Shown: positions 46,905-58,335 of the stretch, in pieces
Layout: the number at the start of each line of letters is the position of its first letter
Numbering within the stretch: position 1 is the first letter of the stretch
NCBI RefSeq assembly: GCF_032854445.1
Contig: NC_088304.1
Coordinates: forward strand, 32,482,810-32,546,809
Length of the DNA: 64,000 bases
From: Liolophura sinensis
Lineage: Eukaryota > Mollusca > Polyplacophora > Chitonida > Chitonidae
Direction: 5' to 3'
Translations under genes and position numbers: made by a program
Notes under the pieces: model-generated
What the model saw: the letters and a program-made list of their open reading frames with translations, nothing else
Database searches by the model: none
Told to the model about the DNA's origin: nothing

Positions 46905-47480
46905 AAGGCTTGACAACCAGTATCATACATGTAGTGGGCAGGCAATCGGGATTACATGTGCAAGAATGTTTGACAGCCAGTATCACGGTTGACAAGCATT
47001 CAATACTACATGTACAGGTGTGCTTGACAGCCAGTATCACGGTTGACAAGCAATCAATACCACATGTACAGGTGTGCTTGACAGCCAGTATCATGGTTGA
47101 CAAGCAATCAGTACTACATGTACAAATGTGCTTGACAGCCAGTATCATGGTTGACATGCAATCAATACTACATGTACAGGTGTGTTAGACAGCCAGTATC
47201 ATGGTTAACAAGCAATCAGTATTACATGTACAGGTGTGCTTGACAGCCAGTATCATGGTTGACAAGCAATCAGTACTACATGTACAAATGTGCTTGCCAG
47301 CCAGTATCATGGTTGACAAGCAATCAATACTACCTGTACAGGTGTGCTTGACAGCCAGTATCATGGTTGACATGCAATCAATACTACATGTACAGGTGTG
47401 CTAGACAGCCAGTATCATGGTTGACAAGCAATCAGTATTACATGTACAGGTGTGCTTGACAGCCAGTATCATGGTTGAAC
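46905..47480 (+). repeat. 54-bp minisatellite (about 10.7 units)
   Basis: Unit 'acatgtacaggtgtgcttga' + cagccagtatcatggttgac + aagcaatcaatact. 54 is divisible by 3, so 18-residue repeat frames run on both strands (plus VQVCLTASIMVDKQSILH; minus CLSTMILAVKHTCTCSTD). I treat them as by-products. Each unit carries the ACATGTAC palindrome. Confidence 0.95.
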
Positions 47481-48412
47481 ACTGGCATGTAGAACATGGT
47501 GGAGATGTCTGGTAGCTTGTGACATGCCTGTCAACCAGTTCACAGCTAGCAAGCATTTGTTTTTTCTTTTAATATTCATTTTACTGTTACTATAAGTAAT
47601 GCCATACTTAAGAGCTTAGATGCAGTTTGTATGAAAATCCACTGTAAAAATAAGCATGAATAGTAAACCAAATATCACACTGTACTTGTACATGCACACC
47701 AATACCTCACTGCCACCCACTATACGACTTCAAGGAAGTGTACATAAAATGATTTTAAATAAAAACATATCAAACCTAAAAAATTTAAAGAAAAAAAGTG
47801 ATACATGTGTCTGCACCATAACCCAGGTTTTGTATAGGTAATCACCCATTTACCACTGTGGCAAGTGCGAGGTAGGTTGGGCATGCTTTGTGGGGTACAA
47901 AAGGGAGTATGTCAGGGTTACAGGGGTCAGGGTAAAACAAGGGTATAAACAAATGTCTGAAGCCAGCCGTTACTCAGCCATGCTTTACCGTTGTATAATA
48001 GATGCAAAAAGAACCAATCATTTCCTGAAACAAGAAATTAAATAGAACCACATGCTTGTGAACAGAAGGACAGACAGACAGACAAGCAGAGAGAAAGAGA
48101 GAGAGAGATGAGCAGACAGCCGAGCTCAGGCGCCTCCCCGTATTCCAAGACAGAGCCCGAGGTCACGGAAATTCGTATGTATCAACTTAAGGGAAGGGAT
48201 ATTCTACACGCATAAAATGTGTTACAATTACTGTATTCTTTACTCATCCACAAGTGTCAATCACGTTCTCAGGAAATATCATTGCCAAGTGGAATATCCC
48301 GTATGTGAACAGAGTTGGATATGAGACAAAATGAAACTGTACGAAGTTCCGTGACTATATCCCCTGGGTTATAAAAGAAGCATGTAGTGGGGATGCTGAT
48401 GTGAAATCTCAC
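47481..48412. other. MED15 intron sequence
   Basis: Includes a short (GACA/GAGA)n tract at 48065-48108. No exon recognised. Confidence 0.45.
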
Positions 48413-48508
48413 GCTGCGGGAAGGCTCCGGGCCTGGCGTCCGAGAGGAATGGCTGAAGTTGCTGTGACAGGATAGTCTGGCTGGGACCTGGTCCCATGCC
48501 CAGTGTGG
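48413..48508 (-). CDS. MED15: MED15 candidate cassette exon b
   Basis: Candidate 96-nt exon between acceptor 'ttgatgtttcag' and donor C|GTGAGA. It is open in the needed frame and reads TLGMGPGPSQTILSQQLQ, then PFLSDARPGAFPQ. That Gln/Pro/Ser-rich composition fits the MED15 linker. It enters in phase 1 and leaves in phase 1, so it fits between exons a and c and could be skipped without a frame change; a and c are also compatible directly. Its acceptor lies in the last unit of the large tandem array at 48.5-50.45 kb. I recognise no conserved motif, so the support is splice signals, phase, composition and position. It may be alternatively spliced or false. Confidence 0.55.
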
Positions 48509-49690
48509 CTGAAACATCAACTTTTATCTAAGTTTGTAACACTCAACAAAGTCACACTGAGGCTGAAACATCTACACTATCTAAGTTTGTAACACCTCAA
48601 CCAATTACCAGTAAGGCTGAAACGGAGATTCTATCTATTAAAGTTTGTAACACTCAACACAGTCAAAGTTAGGCTATAATAAACTTTCACTCTATCTAGG
48701 TTTGTAACACTTGATAATTTCCAGCATGGCTGAAACAGAGATGATATCAGTTTGTAACACTCAGCCAAATATCAAGCGAGGCTGAAACATCAATTCTATC
48801 CAAGTTTTTAACAATCAGCACAGTCCCAGTGCAGCTGAAACATCAACTCTATCCAAATCTGTAACAATCAGCACAGTCCCAGAGCAGCTGAAATAATCAA
48901 CTCTATCCAAGTTTGTAACACACAACACAGTCCCAGTGCAGCTGAAATAATCAACTCTATCCAAGTTTGTAACACTGGACAAAGTCCCAGTGCAGCTGAA
49001 ACATCAACTCTATCCAAATTTGTAACACTCAACACAGTCCCAGTGCAGCTGAAATAATCAACTCTATCCAAGTTTGTAACACTCAACACAGTCCCAACAA
49101 AGGTGAAATATCAACTTTATCCATAAAGTTTGTAACACTCAACACAGTCCCAGTGCAGCTGAAACATCAACTCCATCCAAGTTTGTAACACTCAACACAG
49201 TCCCAGTGCAGCTGAAATAATCAACTCTATCCAAGTTTGTAACACTCAACACAGTCCCAGTGCAGCTTTAACATCAACTCTATCCAAGTTTGTAACACTC
49301 AACACAGTCCCAGTGCAGCTTTAACATCAACTCTATCCAAGTTTGTAACACTCAACACAGTCCCAGTGCAGCTTTAACATCAACTCTATCCAAGTTTGTA
49401 ACACTCAACACAGTCCCAGTGCAGCTGAAACATCAACTTTATCCATAAAGTTTGAAACACTCAACACAGACCCAGCACTGACGGCCAATCAACTCTATTT
49501 AACGCTGTAACACTCAACAAATCCCAGCATGGCTGAAACATCACCTCTATCTAACGCTGTAACACTCAATTAATTTTAATTTGGCTGAAACATCAACTCT
49601 ATCTAACACTGTAACACTCAACACAGACCAGCACTGACGACACATCACCTCTACCTAACACTGTAACACTCAATTAATTTTAATTTGGCT
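48509..49690 (-). repeat. 53-55-bp array carrying 3' splice-site-like units
   Basis: Read on the MED15 strand the unit is 'ttggatagagttgatgtttc' + agctgcactgggactgtgtt + gagtgttacaaac (53 bp; 54-55 in variants), about 17 better copies plus degenerate ones at 49480-49690. The unit at its left edge contains the acceptor of candidate exon b, and 14 of the 19 bases CAGCCACACTGGGCATGGG spanning the exon b start match the common unit CAGCTGCACTGGGACTGTG. Confidence 0.92.
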
Positions 49691-50450
49691 GAAACATCAA
49701 CTCTATCTATAATGTTTGTAACTCCAGTCAAATGAAGGCTGAAACATCAACTCTATCTATAATGTTTGTAGCTCCAGTCAAATGAAGGCTGAAACATCAA
49801 CTCTATCTATAATGTTTGTAACTCCAGTCAAATGAAGGCTGAAACATCAACTCTATCTATAATGTTGTAACTCCAGTCAAATGAAGGCTGAAACATCAAC
49901 TCTATCTATAATGTTTGTAACTCCAGTCAAGTGAAGGCTGAAACATCAACTCTATCTATAATGTTTGTAGCTCCAGTCAAATGAAGGCTGAAACATCAAC
50001 TCTATCTATAATGTTTGTAGCTCCAGTCAAATGAAGGCTGAAACATCAACTCTATCTATAATGTTTGTAACTCCAGTCAAATGAAGGCTGAAACATCAAC
50101 TCTATCTATAATGTTTGTAACTCCAGTCAAATGAAGGCTGAAACATCAACTCTATCTATAATGTTTGTAGCTCCAGTCAAATGAAGGCTGAAACATCAAC
50201 TCTATCTATAATGTTTGTAGCTCCAGTCAAATGAAGGCTGAAACATCAACTCTATCTATAATGTTTGTAACTCCAGTCAAATGAAGGCTGAAACATCAAC
50301 TCTATCTATAATGTTTGTAACTCCAGTCAAATGAAGGCTGAAACATCAACTCTATCTATAATGTTTGTAGCTCCAGTCAAATGAAGGCTGAAACATCAAC
50401 TCTATCTATAATGTTTGTAACTCCAGTCAAGTGAAGGCTGAAATATTAAC
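49690..50450 (-). repeat. 50-bp array sharing the same core
   Basis: Exact 50-bp period, about 15 units. MED15-strand unit: 'cttcatttgactggagttac' + aaacattatagatagagttg + atgtttcagc. It shares the run from gttacaaac to gatgtttcagc with the 53-bp array, but has a different spacer. Far more homogeneous than its neighbour, so more recently amplified. Confidence 0.95.
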
Positions 50451-50599
50451 TCCATACAGGTAATTCTTTCACACTCTTTAGCATTCCACTTGTTTCTTAT
50501 TATCATCAAACTGTTATATACTGAGGGCACATCACATTCTTACAGAATGACTATAGTTTGTAAACTGATGCACTAAATTTCAGGAAAACTATTACTTCA

Positions 50600-51390
50600 C
50601 AAGACATGCCACACTTCAGCAACAGCTGTTATGAAATGCCACACTTCACATAACATCAGACCAGACATACCACACTTCAGCGACACCTGGTAGGTCACAC
50701 TTTCACGGATGACAGCTGGTATGACATGCCACACTTCCCATGACATTTGGCATGACATACCACACTTCAGATGCCATGTCATGCCACACTTCCATGGACT
50801 GCATATAGCATGCATGCCAATCTTGCACCGATGCAGGCATCTCGCATGACATGTCACACTTCCACAGATGAAGGCATCTCGTATGATATGTCACACTTCC
50901 ATAGATGAAGGCAGATGGTATGGTGTGTCACATTTCCATAGATGCAGGCATCTCGTATGACATGTCACACTTCCATAGATGAAGGCATCTCGTATGACAT
51001 GTCACACTTCCATGCATGCAGGCATCTCGTATGACATGTCACACTTCCACAGATGAAGGCAGATGGTATGGTGTGTCACACTTCCATAGATGCAGGCATC
51101 TCGTATGACATGTCACACTTCCACAGATAAAGGCAGACGGTTTGACATGTCACACTTCCACAGATGAAGGCAGATGGTATGGTGTGTTACACTTCCATAG
51201 ATGCAGGCATCTCGTATGACATGTCACATTTCCATAGATGAAGGCAGATGGTATGGTGTGTCACACTTCCATAGATGCAGGCATCTCGTATGACATGTCA
51301 CATTTCCATAGATGAAGGCAGATGGTATGGTGTGTCACACTTCCATAGATGAAGGCAGATGGTATGGTGTGTCACACTTTTACACATGAT
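50600..51390 (+). repeat. 37-bp array with alternating unit types (about 18-20 units)
   Basis: Two alternating types: 'atgcaggcatctcgtatgac' + atgtcacacttccatag, and 'atgaaggcagatggtatggt' + gtgtcacacttccatag. Left end more degenerate. MED15 intron between exons a and b. Confidence 0.92.
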
Positions 51391-53047
51391 TATCTCCTGT
51401 AGAGGGGATGTTGAGTAGCATCCCACACTTCCCTAGGTGACACTGGGAATGCCATGTTTCTACACATATACTTTTCATGTTACACACTGCAAGGGATGGA
51501 ATCGGGACACAATGTAATTCTGGCAGACTGGGTGAGGTGTTTGTTGTGAGGTATATGTGGGGGGTGGGAGGGGGGGATTGTTCCTGGAGACTGGTGGGTA
51601 TAAGCTGGCTTTTTGTTTGCTTGTATCAGCATAGTGCCAACAGCTGCTAACATGCCCTCATACCATCTTATAAATAGTGGAGTTCTGGTAAACCAGTTAG
51701 TGCATGCAAGTGTAACTCAGATGTTAGCATGTTACTTACAACTACATGTAGTTTGCTGCGACCACTTTTCTACTAGGGACTATTAAAAACGCTGCTTTCA
51801 GTGTTGTTAACGGGATTTCTTTGTAGCCGGACAGTCTCATGTCATTTACATTCATAGTGCTGCTTCACTAAAATGCTATGCCAAGCATCATGCTGACACC
51901 TTGCTGAACATCGGACAAGCAATTTCTTTGTCAAATGACCATTTATGGAAAGTGCCAAGATTGTCAGTGTTAATCTTAAGGGAAAGATGGCCCCTGTTAA
52001 AAAAATAAACTGACCGTGGAAAGTCTACTCAAAACCTAAATGCAAGTTTACCTTTATTTATGTTAGTCATGTCGTAAACTTTTTGTTCTTTTCCAATCGC
52101 AAAATTCACATTTAATGTCAGGATAGCTCGTTTTTTTGTGCATAAGTAGAGATTACACTAGTAGACTTAAAAAGGTGGAAGTGTACTTAAACAAGTCTGA
52201 TCTACTGTATTATTAAAATCCACCATGGGATTATTAAAAGCATTGTTAGTTTAGAAGCATCAGTAATATTTTACAGTTTCTAGTGATAGTGCTCTGGACA
52301 TTTATGTCTGCCAACAACTACCCTGTACAGACTTTTGGAGGGAAAGGTGGCTGTGATGACTTGCATTCTGTCCTAATACTTCAGAAATAAAGTTGTACTA
52401 TTACCTAGACAAAATAAAGATACAATGTTATTCAATACAAAAAAACAGAAAACAAAAAACAAACAAAAAAAAAAGAGAAAGAAGAAAGAAAGAAAAAAAA
52501 ATGGGCGATGAGTAAGAAAAGCCATGTAGCTGTGAAACATGCAAAACGAATATTAAGTGTAAATTAGAAAACAGAGATAATGAACTGTTACTTCAGAATT
52601 AAAGTCATGTACTAGAAGCTGTAACTGGGATCGGCTTTACCTGTACTGTGACCAGCGGTCAAATCAGCATTCTGTGCAAGTCACTGGTAATTCCATAGTT
52701 CCAAATACCTTTTACACATACACCCTTTACAATACCAGCCTTCTACAAAAGGGAGGCAAATCTAACTCACAGATCAGCAGTGGCGTCCTCCATAAACTAT
52801 AGCTGATACAAGATTTGCTTCCCTTTGTTGAGATCTGGTGAATCTCCATTATGAACTCATTCTCAAAGAATATGAAGATTGAGAAAAAATCTTGTCTATG
52901 ATGTCTAAACAGCAAGTACTGGCAAGAAAGTGGAAACAGTGCAATGAACTGCGCTTTGAGAGCAAAACTGACCCCTACGAATCTTGGTAATATTAAGGAT
53001 GCGCGAGAGAGCGAGGTGCAGCATTAGGGAGGGGTTTGTTAGTATAC
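51391..53047. other. MED15 intron sequence
   Basis: A G-rich patch (51555-51580) and an A-rich patch (52435-52500). No exon recognised. Confidence 0.45.
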
Positions 53048-53257
53048 CTTGCTGGGGCTGGTGCCCCAAGGTGAGGTTATGTCCGCCACCCTGCCGGGCC
53101 AGAGTCTGAAGAGCATTAATAGGGTCCTGCATGCCAGGGCCTTGCTGCTGCTGCTGCTGTTGTAAAGGGGCCGTACCTTGTGGAATCCCGTGGGGCGGGG
53201 CTAAACCCGATGCTGATGCTGCAACCATGGCGGCCGCCTTCCTCTCCTTCTGGGAGT
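53048..53257 (-). CDS. MED15: MED15 exon a (DPINALQ / poly-Gln region)
   Basis: Internal exon of Mediator complex subunit 15, a nuclear co-activator subunit of the Mediator tail that links DNA-bound activators to RNA polymerase II. The 210 nt enter in phase 1 after acceptor 'gtacgtacag' and leave in phase 1 at donor G|GTATAC (2+207+1 nt). The peptide begins SQKERKAAAMVAASAS, has a run of seven Gln (about residues 31-37), then GPGMQDPINALQTLARQGG and HQPQQ. DPINALQTL matches the DPMNALQSL segment that follows the KIX domain in animal MED15. The KIX exons should lie upstream, at higher coordinates, and were not found to base 64000. The call is firm because it joins in phase to recognisable MED15 exons downstream. 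Confidence 0.88.
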
Positions 53258-53339
53258 CTGTACGTACAAGAAGAAGCTAGGATTAGAGGAATTTCAGAAA
53301 ACTACTGCATGTCATCTAAGGTCTGGCCTGTAAAATTCA

Positions 53340-53530
53340 CATTTTTGAAGCACTTAAAGGCCTTAAAATGATACATGTACTACTGATGTCAACACTTTTC
53401 TGAAAACAAATTTAACAAACATCATCAAGAACTCTTAAGTGTCCATATAATCAATCAGAATCAAGCAAAATGTGTCACGTCAAAAGAAAGTTACCCTATA
53501 GGTGAAATACAGCAAGTGTGGACAAACAAA
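53340..53530 (+). repeat. Dispersed repeat family R1, copy 2
   Basis: Begins 'aaggccttaaaatgatac', shared exactly with the copy at 62 kb, then 'aatcagaatcaagcaaaatg' and 'aggtgaaatacag', shared with both others. Lies just upstream of the first MED15 exon in the window, inside its 5' intron. Confidence 0.65.
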
Positions 53531-54039
53531 CAAAATCAGAATAGCAAACGAGTGTCTGGTAAATACTTAACTAAAGAAAAGAAAGAAAAAAAAAGAGCCT
53601 ACATGTAAATAACAATTCAGAAATAACATTACAGTTTGTGGACAGGATGACAGTTTGACCTCAATATAATAATAGTAACAGCCATAAGAATTTGCTGAAA
53701 GAATCCTCCCCTTGAATGATAACGCCTGTTTACAGCTGTTTCATATTACATGTCCATGTATCTTGATTTGCGCAAGCCATAAAATTGCTGTAATTTGCAA
53801 TTTTCAAAACCTGTCTGGTTAATGGTTGGAAAAGATCCAAGTTGCCAGACTAAACCAAAAACCCCACCCCCACATACAATTTGCCTGACATACGACCTCA
53901 CTTTAATAAGGACACAGTGACACCAATGAAAGCTTGATTCTAGGCTGTGACGTCATTGACCAGGGGTTGACACACTGCAGCAACAATCAGAGTGTGTTCA
54001 AAAAAAGGCAAATACATGTACATGTAGCAGGCTGCAAAC

Positions 54040-54775
54040 AGCTGCCTACTGCTGTCCCTGTAGCTGCCTACTGTTGTCCCTGTGGCTGCCTACTGCTGTC
54101 CCTGTAGCTGCCTACTGCTGTCCCTGTACTTGTCTACTGATGTCCCTGCAGTTGTCTACTGCTGTCCCTGTAGCTACCTACTCTTGTCCTTGTCTACTGC
54201 TGTCCCTGTAACTGCCAACTGCCGACCCTGTACTTGTCTACTGCTGTCCCTGTAACTGCCTATTGCTGTCCCTGTAGCTGCCTATTGCTGCCCCTGTAGC
54301 TGCCTATTGCTGTCCCTGTAGCTGCCTACTGCTGCCCCTGTAGCTGCCTACTGCTGCCCCTGTAGCTGCCTACTGCTGCCCCTGTAGCTGCCTACTGCTA
54401 CCCCTGTAGCTGCCTATTGCTGTCCCTGTAGCTGCCTACTGCTGCCCCTGTAGCTGCCTACTGCTACCCCTGTAACTGCCAACTGCTGTCCCTGTGCTTG
54501 TCTACTGCTGTCCCTGTAGCTGCCTACTGCTGCCCCTGTACTTGTCTACTGCTGTCCCTGTAGCTGCCTACTGCTGCCCCTGTAGCTGCCTACTGCTGTC
54601 CCTGTAGCTGCCTACTGCTGTCCCTGTAGCTGCCTACTGCTGCCCCTGTAGCTGCCTACTGCTGCCCCTGTAGCTGCCTATTGCTGTCCCTGTAGTTGTC
54701 CACTGCTGCCCCTGTAGGTGCCTACCGCTGTCCCTGTAGTTGTCTACTACTGTTAATGTAGCTGCCTACTTTGGA
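54040..54775 (+). repeat. 22-bp minisatellite (about 32 units)
   Basis: Unit 'gtagctgcctactgctgtcc' + ct with 'tacttgtctactgctg' variants. Plus strand strongly pyrimidine-biased. In the presumed MED15 5' intron, so purine-rich in the transcript. Confidence 0.95.
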
Positions 54776-56810
54776 TACTCTGACCATTTAAAACGAATAG
54801 TAATTCTGACATAACTTTCAATTCACCCCCTACTTTTCAGCTCTGATCTCCTCTAATTCTAAATGAAATCCCTGGAACTACACTTTTATTGCTAATGATC
54901 CAGCCAATGGAGTACATGTTTCGTTAATTTTATACAAATGAGCTTTTTATACAAGCAACATATTAAACCTATCATTTACCCTAATTGTTCAACCTTTTTA
55001 ACGACCACTGTTACCAATATTTTAAAACCTTCTGTGACAACTATGGGGTGTAGAGATATAATTTGCACAGGTTTATGAAGCTTGCATCTTAAGTGACACA
55101 AACAAATCAATTTTAGCATCATTTTCATAATAATTCCACTGACAAAAGTGCTTAAGAGGTCAGAAAGGTTGGAAGATTTACAGCATTTCTTCTGATACAA
55201 CATGTATAAGAGTTTGTATAAGAATTTGTATACACATTTGTATATCACATGTAGACCCATTTGCTTGGCAAGTTGTGCCTGTGGACTTTCCTTTCGTTTG
55301 TTTACTTCAGTAGGGCTTCACAGGTGACTGGAGTGAAACTTTTATGGACACTAATTCACATCCAGTAGTCAAATCTTTAAAATTTTGTTTCAAAAAAGAT
55401 ATAAAAAATGCCCCAATTCTTCTAAAATTTGGGAAAAATATTAGCAGTGTTGAAAGTAGAATATTACATTTCCTTACTTGCCTTTTGGAAAAGTAAAGCT
55501 ATGAGTATGTTGTTCATTAGATGGTATAACCATCTGAGAAAAAAGAAACTAAACATTCCTAGTACAATTACATTTATATTGGCTAAAACAAGCAGACCAG
55601 GTGTCCCAAAAATTAGAACAAATAGATGGTTGAAAATGAAAATGAAAACTGCCAAATACCGACTAACTGATGAAGACGTACAACCATGCATGTACCAACA
55701 TCATCAAAAAAGAGCATGGGATCTAACAAAGGTACATGTACATGACAGAAGGCTGAGGAACAAATAATACAGCTGTAAGGCCTACCAGAGTAAATATAAA
55801 GGCTGTGGGGATTGTGCTGGTACATGGGTGTGGTTCTACAGCCCTCCTTATATACACGTTCCACTGGCTGCGACTGGCTACGATTGGCTAAAACATTCGC
55901 AACCTTCATATAAACGTTCACATAATTTTAGTCATGACAGGCATGATTCTTTCTTATGCTGGTTCCGGCAAAGTATCCTCAAAGTTCAGCCACATTCAGC
56001 CAAATTCAGCCATTATCACAGATTATCCTTTTGTTCTAGTCACTGCAAAACATTCCCACTGTTGAGGTGCAAAGACAAACGGTTGTCTGTTTATTCTGGT
56101 CTCGCATTAACACAAACAGAACAGCCTAATTGACTAACATGGTCGTTGTTACACTGATCCCTTACAGTTCACGCTTGACCTAGCCACTGTAGAACAGTCA
56201 TGGTGTTCAGGTACCCACTGTAGAACAGTCATGGTGTTCAGGTACCAAGATTAACACACAGTTCTCTCTTCCAGGTGGAACATTCACACATACGGTTTGA
56301 GAACAGAGAGACAAGCATATGGTTCTCTCTTGTACTTTAAAGGCAGAACATCTGCACAGTTTAATCTCCACTATAATCTGCGACACCTTCAAACATGGAA
56401 CATTCACACAGTTCAGGCAGAGAAAGTGTAAATCAGAGTTCTGCCTTGCACTGACAAAGATGGAACAATCACTGAGTGTTCCACACTATTCAGGTGGAAC
56501 AATCACAAATTCTCCATTACACAGGTACTGGTGATACATGACATCAAGATCCCAAAAAAATCAAGTCAAACCAAGCTTCTACCATCCAGTCACCCACAAC
56601 ATCGGGCAGAGTACTGGTTCTGGTATAAATTACACGGTACAACAGTTAACACATTTTCCTCTTGAGCCTGCTACCTTCTTCGCTGCTGCCACACACGGAC
56701 GTGAGGATATACATAACCTCCTGAGGAAATAGCAAACATCCGAACAAAGTTATGAAAATACATCCGAGATCTTGAATGAAAAACTCTCGAGCTGAAGAAT
56801 ACACATACTT
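54776..56810. other. Presumed MED15 intron; dispersed repeat inside
   Basis: Contains repeat R3 copy 1 (55425-55600) and a 31-bp direct duplication (ctgtagaacagtcatggtgt...) at 56186-56246. Overlapping short frames on both strands at 55.4-56.1 kb show no recognised domain. No KIX-domain exon found. Confidence 0.4.
55425..55620 (+). repeat. Dispersed repeat R3, copy 1
   Basis: Similar along about 180 bases to 61075-61245: 'tatgttgttcattaga', 'aaccat.tga', 'aaactaaacattcct', and an 'accaggtgtcccaaaaat' block identical in both. Both copies keep the same plus frame open (LFIRWYNHLRKKKLNIPSTI versus LFIRLTNHVKNEKLNIPATI). An old coding element fragment is therefore possible. Confidence 0.6.
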
Positions 56811-56811
56811 T

Positions 56812-56918
56812 GCTTTTAATGATTCATATAGTCCCAATTGATTCATATAGTCCCAATTGATTCATATAGTCCCAATTGATTCATATAGTCCCAATTGATT
56901 CATATAGTCCCAATTTGA
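56812..56918 (+). repeat. 19-bp minisatellite (5 units)
   Basis: Unit 'tgattcatatagtcccaat', five copies with almost no change. Confidence 0.95.
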
Positions 56919-57369
56919 TCACTGGTCAAAATCTTTTCTGTAAAGAAACCTTTCTGTAAGTCTTTCAACACATTAATATCATTAAGACATCAGACATCCT
57001 AACTTCGGAGCAGTAGTAATGAGAGAATGTTGATTTATTGAAGGGTGTGAGGTAATAAAAAAACAGCAGAAATATTGGATTAAAGTTGATGTACATTAAA
57101 ACCCATGGTGTCGAATTCACCACCTGGATGTTACTTCTTATTATAAATTTTAACACAACACAAGGAATAAACAAAGATGCCTGCAGAAATTATTTCGTTA
57201 ATTACTCAGGAATGTCCTGCACATCAAAATCCTTAATGAAGATATTAGAAAAACTAATCATAAAGGTCGAAAAGGTAAAAGTAAAAACAACAGAAAACAC
57301 TCCAGAAGATAAATAGGCATCAGCATGCATGTGGGATTTCAAGGGCGTCTCATACTACTGCTAGAATTT

Positions 57370-58335
57370 CAGGGACCTAAAAGTGTGCTTAGAACAAGGA
57401 GCAAAGACAACATAAACATGTGCTTAGAACATGGACAAAGACAACATAAACGCATGGTTAGCGCAGGAACAAAGACAACATAAAAGTGTGCTTAAAACAG
57501 GGACAAAGACAACATAAAAATGTGCTTAGAATGAACAAAGACACCATAAAAGTGTGCTTAGAACAGAGACAAAGACAACATAAACCCATGGTTAGAACAG
57601 GGACAAAGACAACATAAACGTGTGCTTAGTACAGAAACAAGGACAACATAAAGGCATGGTTAGAACAGGGACAAAGACAACATAAAAGTGTGCTTAGAAT
57701 GCACAACGACAACATAAAGTGTGCTTAGAACAGAGACAAAGACAACATAAACCCATGGTTAGAACAGGGACAAAGACAACATAAACGTGTGCTTAGAACA
57801 GAAACAAGGACAACATAAAGGCATGGTTAGAACAGGGACAAAGACAACATAAAAGTGTGCTTAGAATGTACAACGACAACATAAAGTGTGCTTAGAACAG
57901 AGACAAAGATAACATAAAGGCATGGTTAGAACAGGAACGAAGTAAACATAAAAGTGTGCTTAGAACACACAAAGACAACATAAAAGTGTGCTTAGAACAA
58001 AGATAAAGACAACATAAACCCATGGTTAGAACAGGGACAAAGACAACATAAACGTGTGCTTAGAACAGAAACAAGGACAACATAAAAAGTGTATTTAGCA
58101 CAGGGAAAAAAACCAACCTAAAAGTGTGCTTAGAACAGGAACAAAGACAACAAGTGTGCTTAGAACAGGGACAAAGACAACATGAAAGTGTGCTTAGAAG
58201 AGGGACAAAGAAATCCTAAAAAATGTGCTTAGAGCAGAGACAAAGACAACATGAAATTGTGCTTAGAAGAGGGACAAAGGCAACATAAAATGTGCTTACA
58301 AGAGGGCCAAGAAAACCTAAAAGTGTGCTTACAGC
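57370..58335 (+). repeat. 34-bp minisatellite (about 27 units)
   Basis: Unit 'acataaaagtgtgcttagaa' + cagggacaaagaca with 'cataaacccatggttagaac' variants forming a higher-order pattern (57560-57900). On the MED15 strand each unit reads 'tttgtccctgttctaag', a polypyrimidine tract ending in AAG. Confidence 0.95.

Noticed and set aside
46876-47404. 18-residue repeat frames on both strands
   Set aside because: The 54-bp period keeps any open frame open. Cys-rich or Val-rich appearance is just the translated unit.
48508-51390. CRISPR array
   Set aside because: Regular repeats, but units are contiguous or have near-identical spacers, the context is animal introns, and there are no cas genes.
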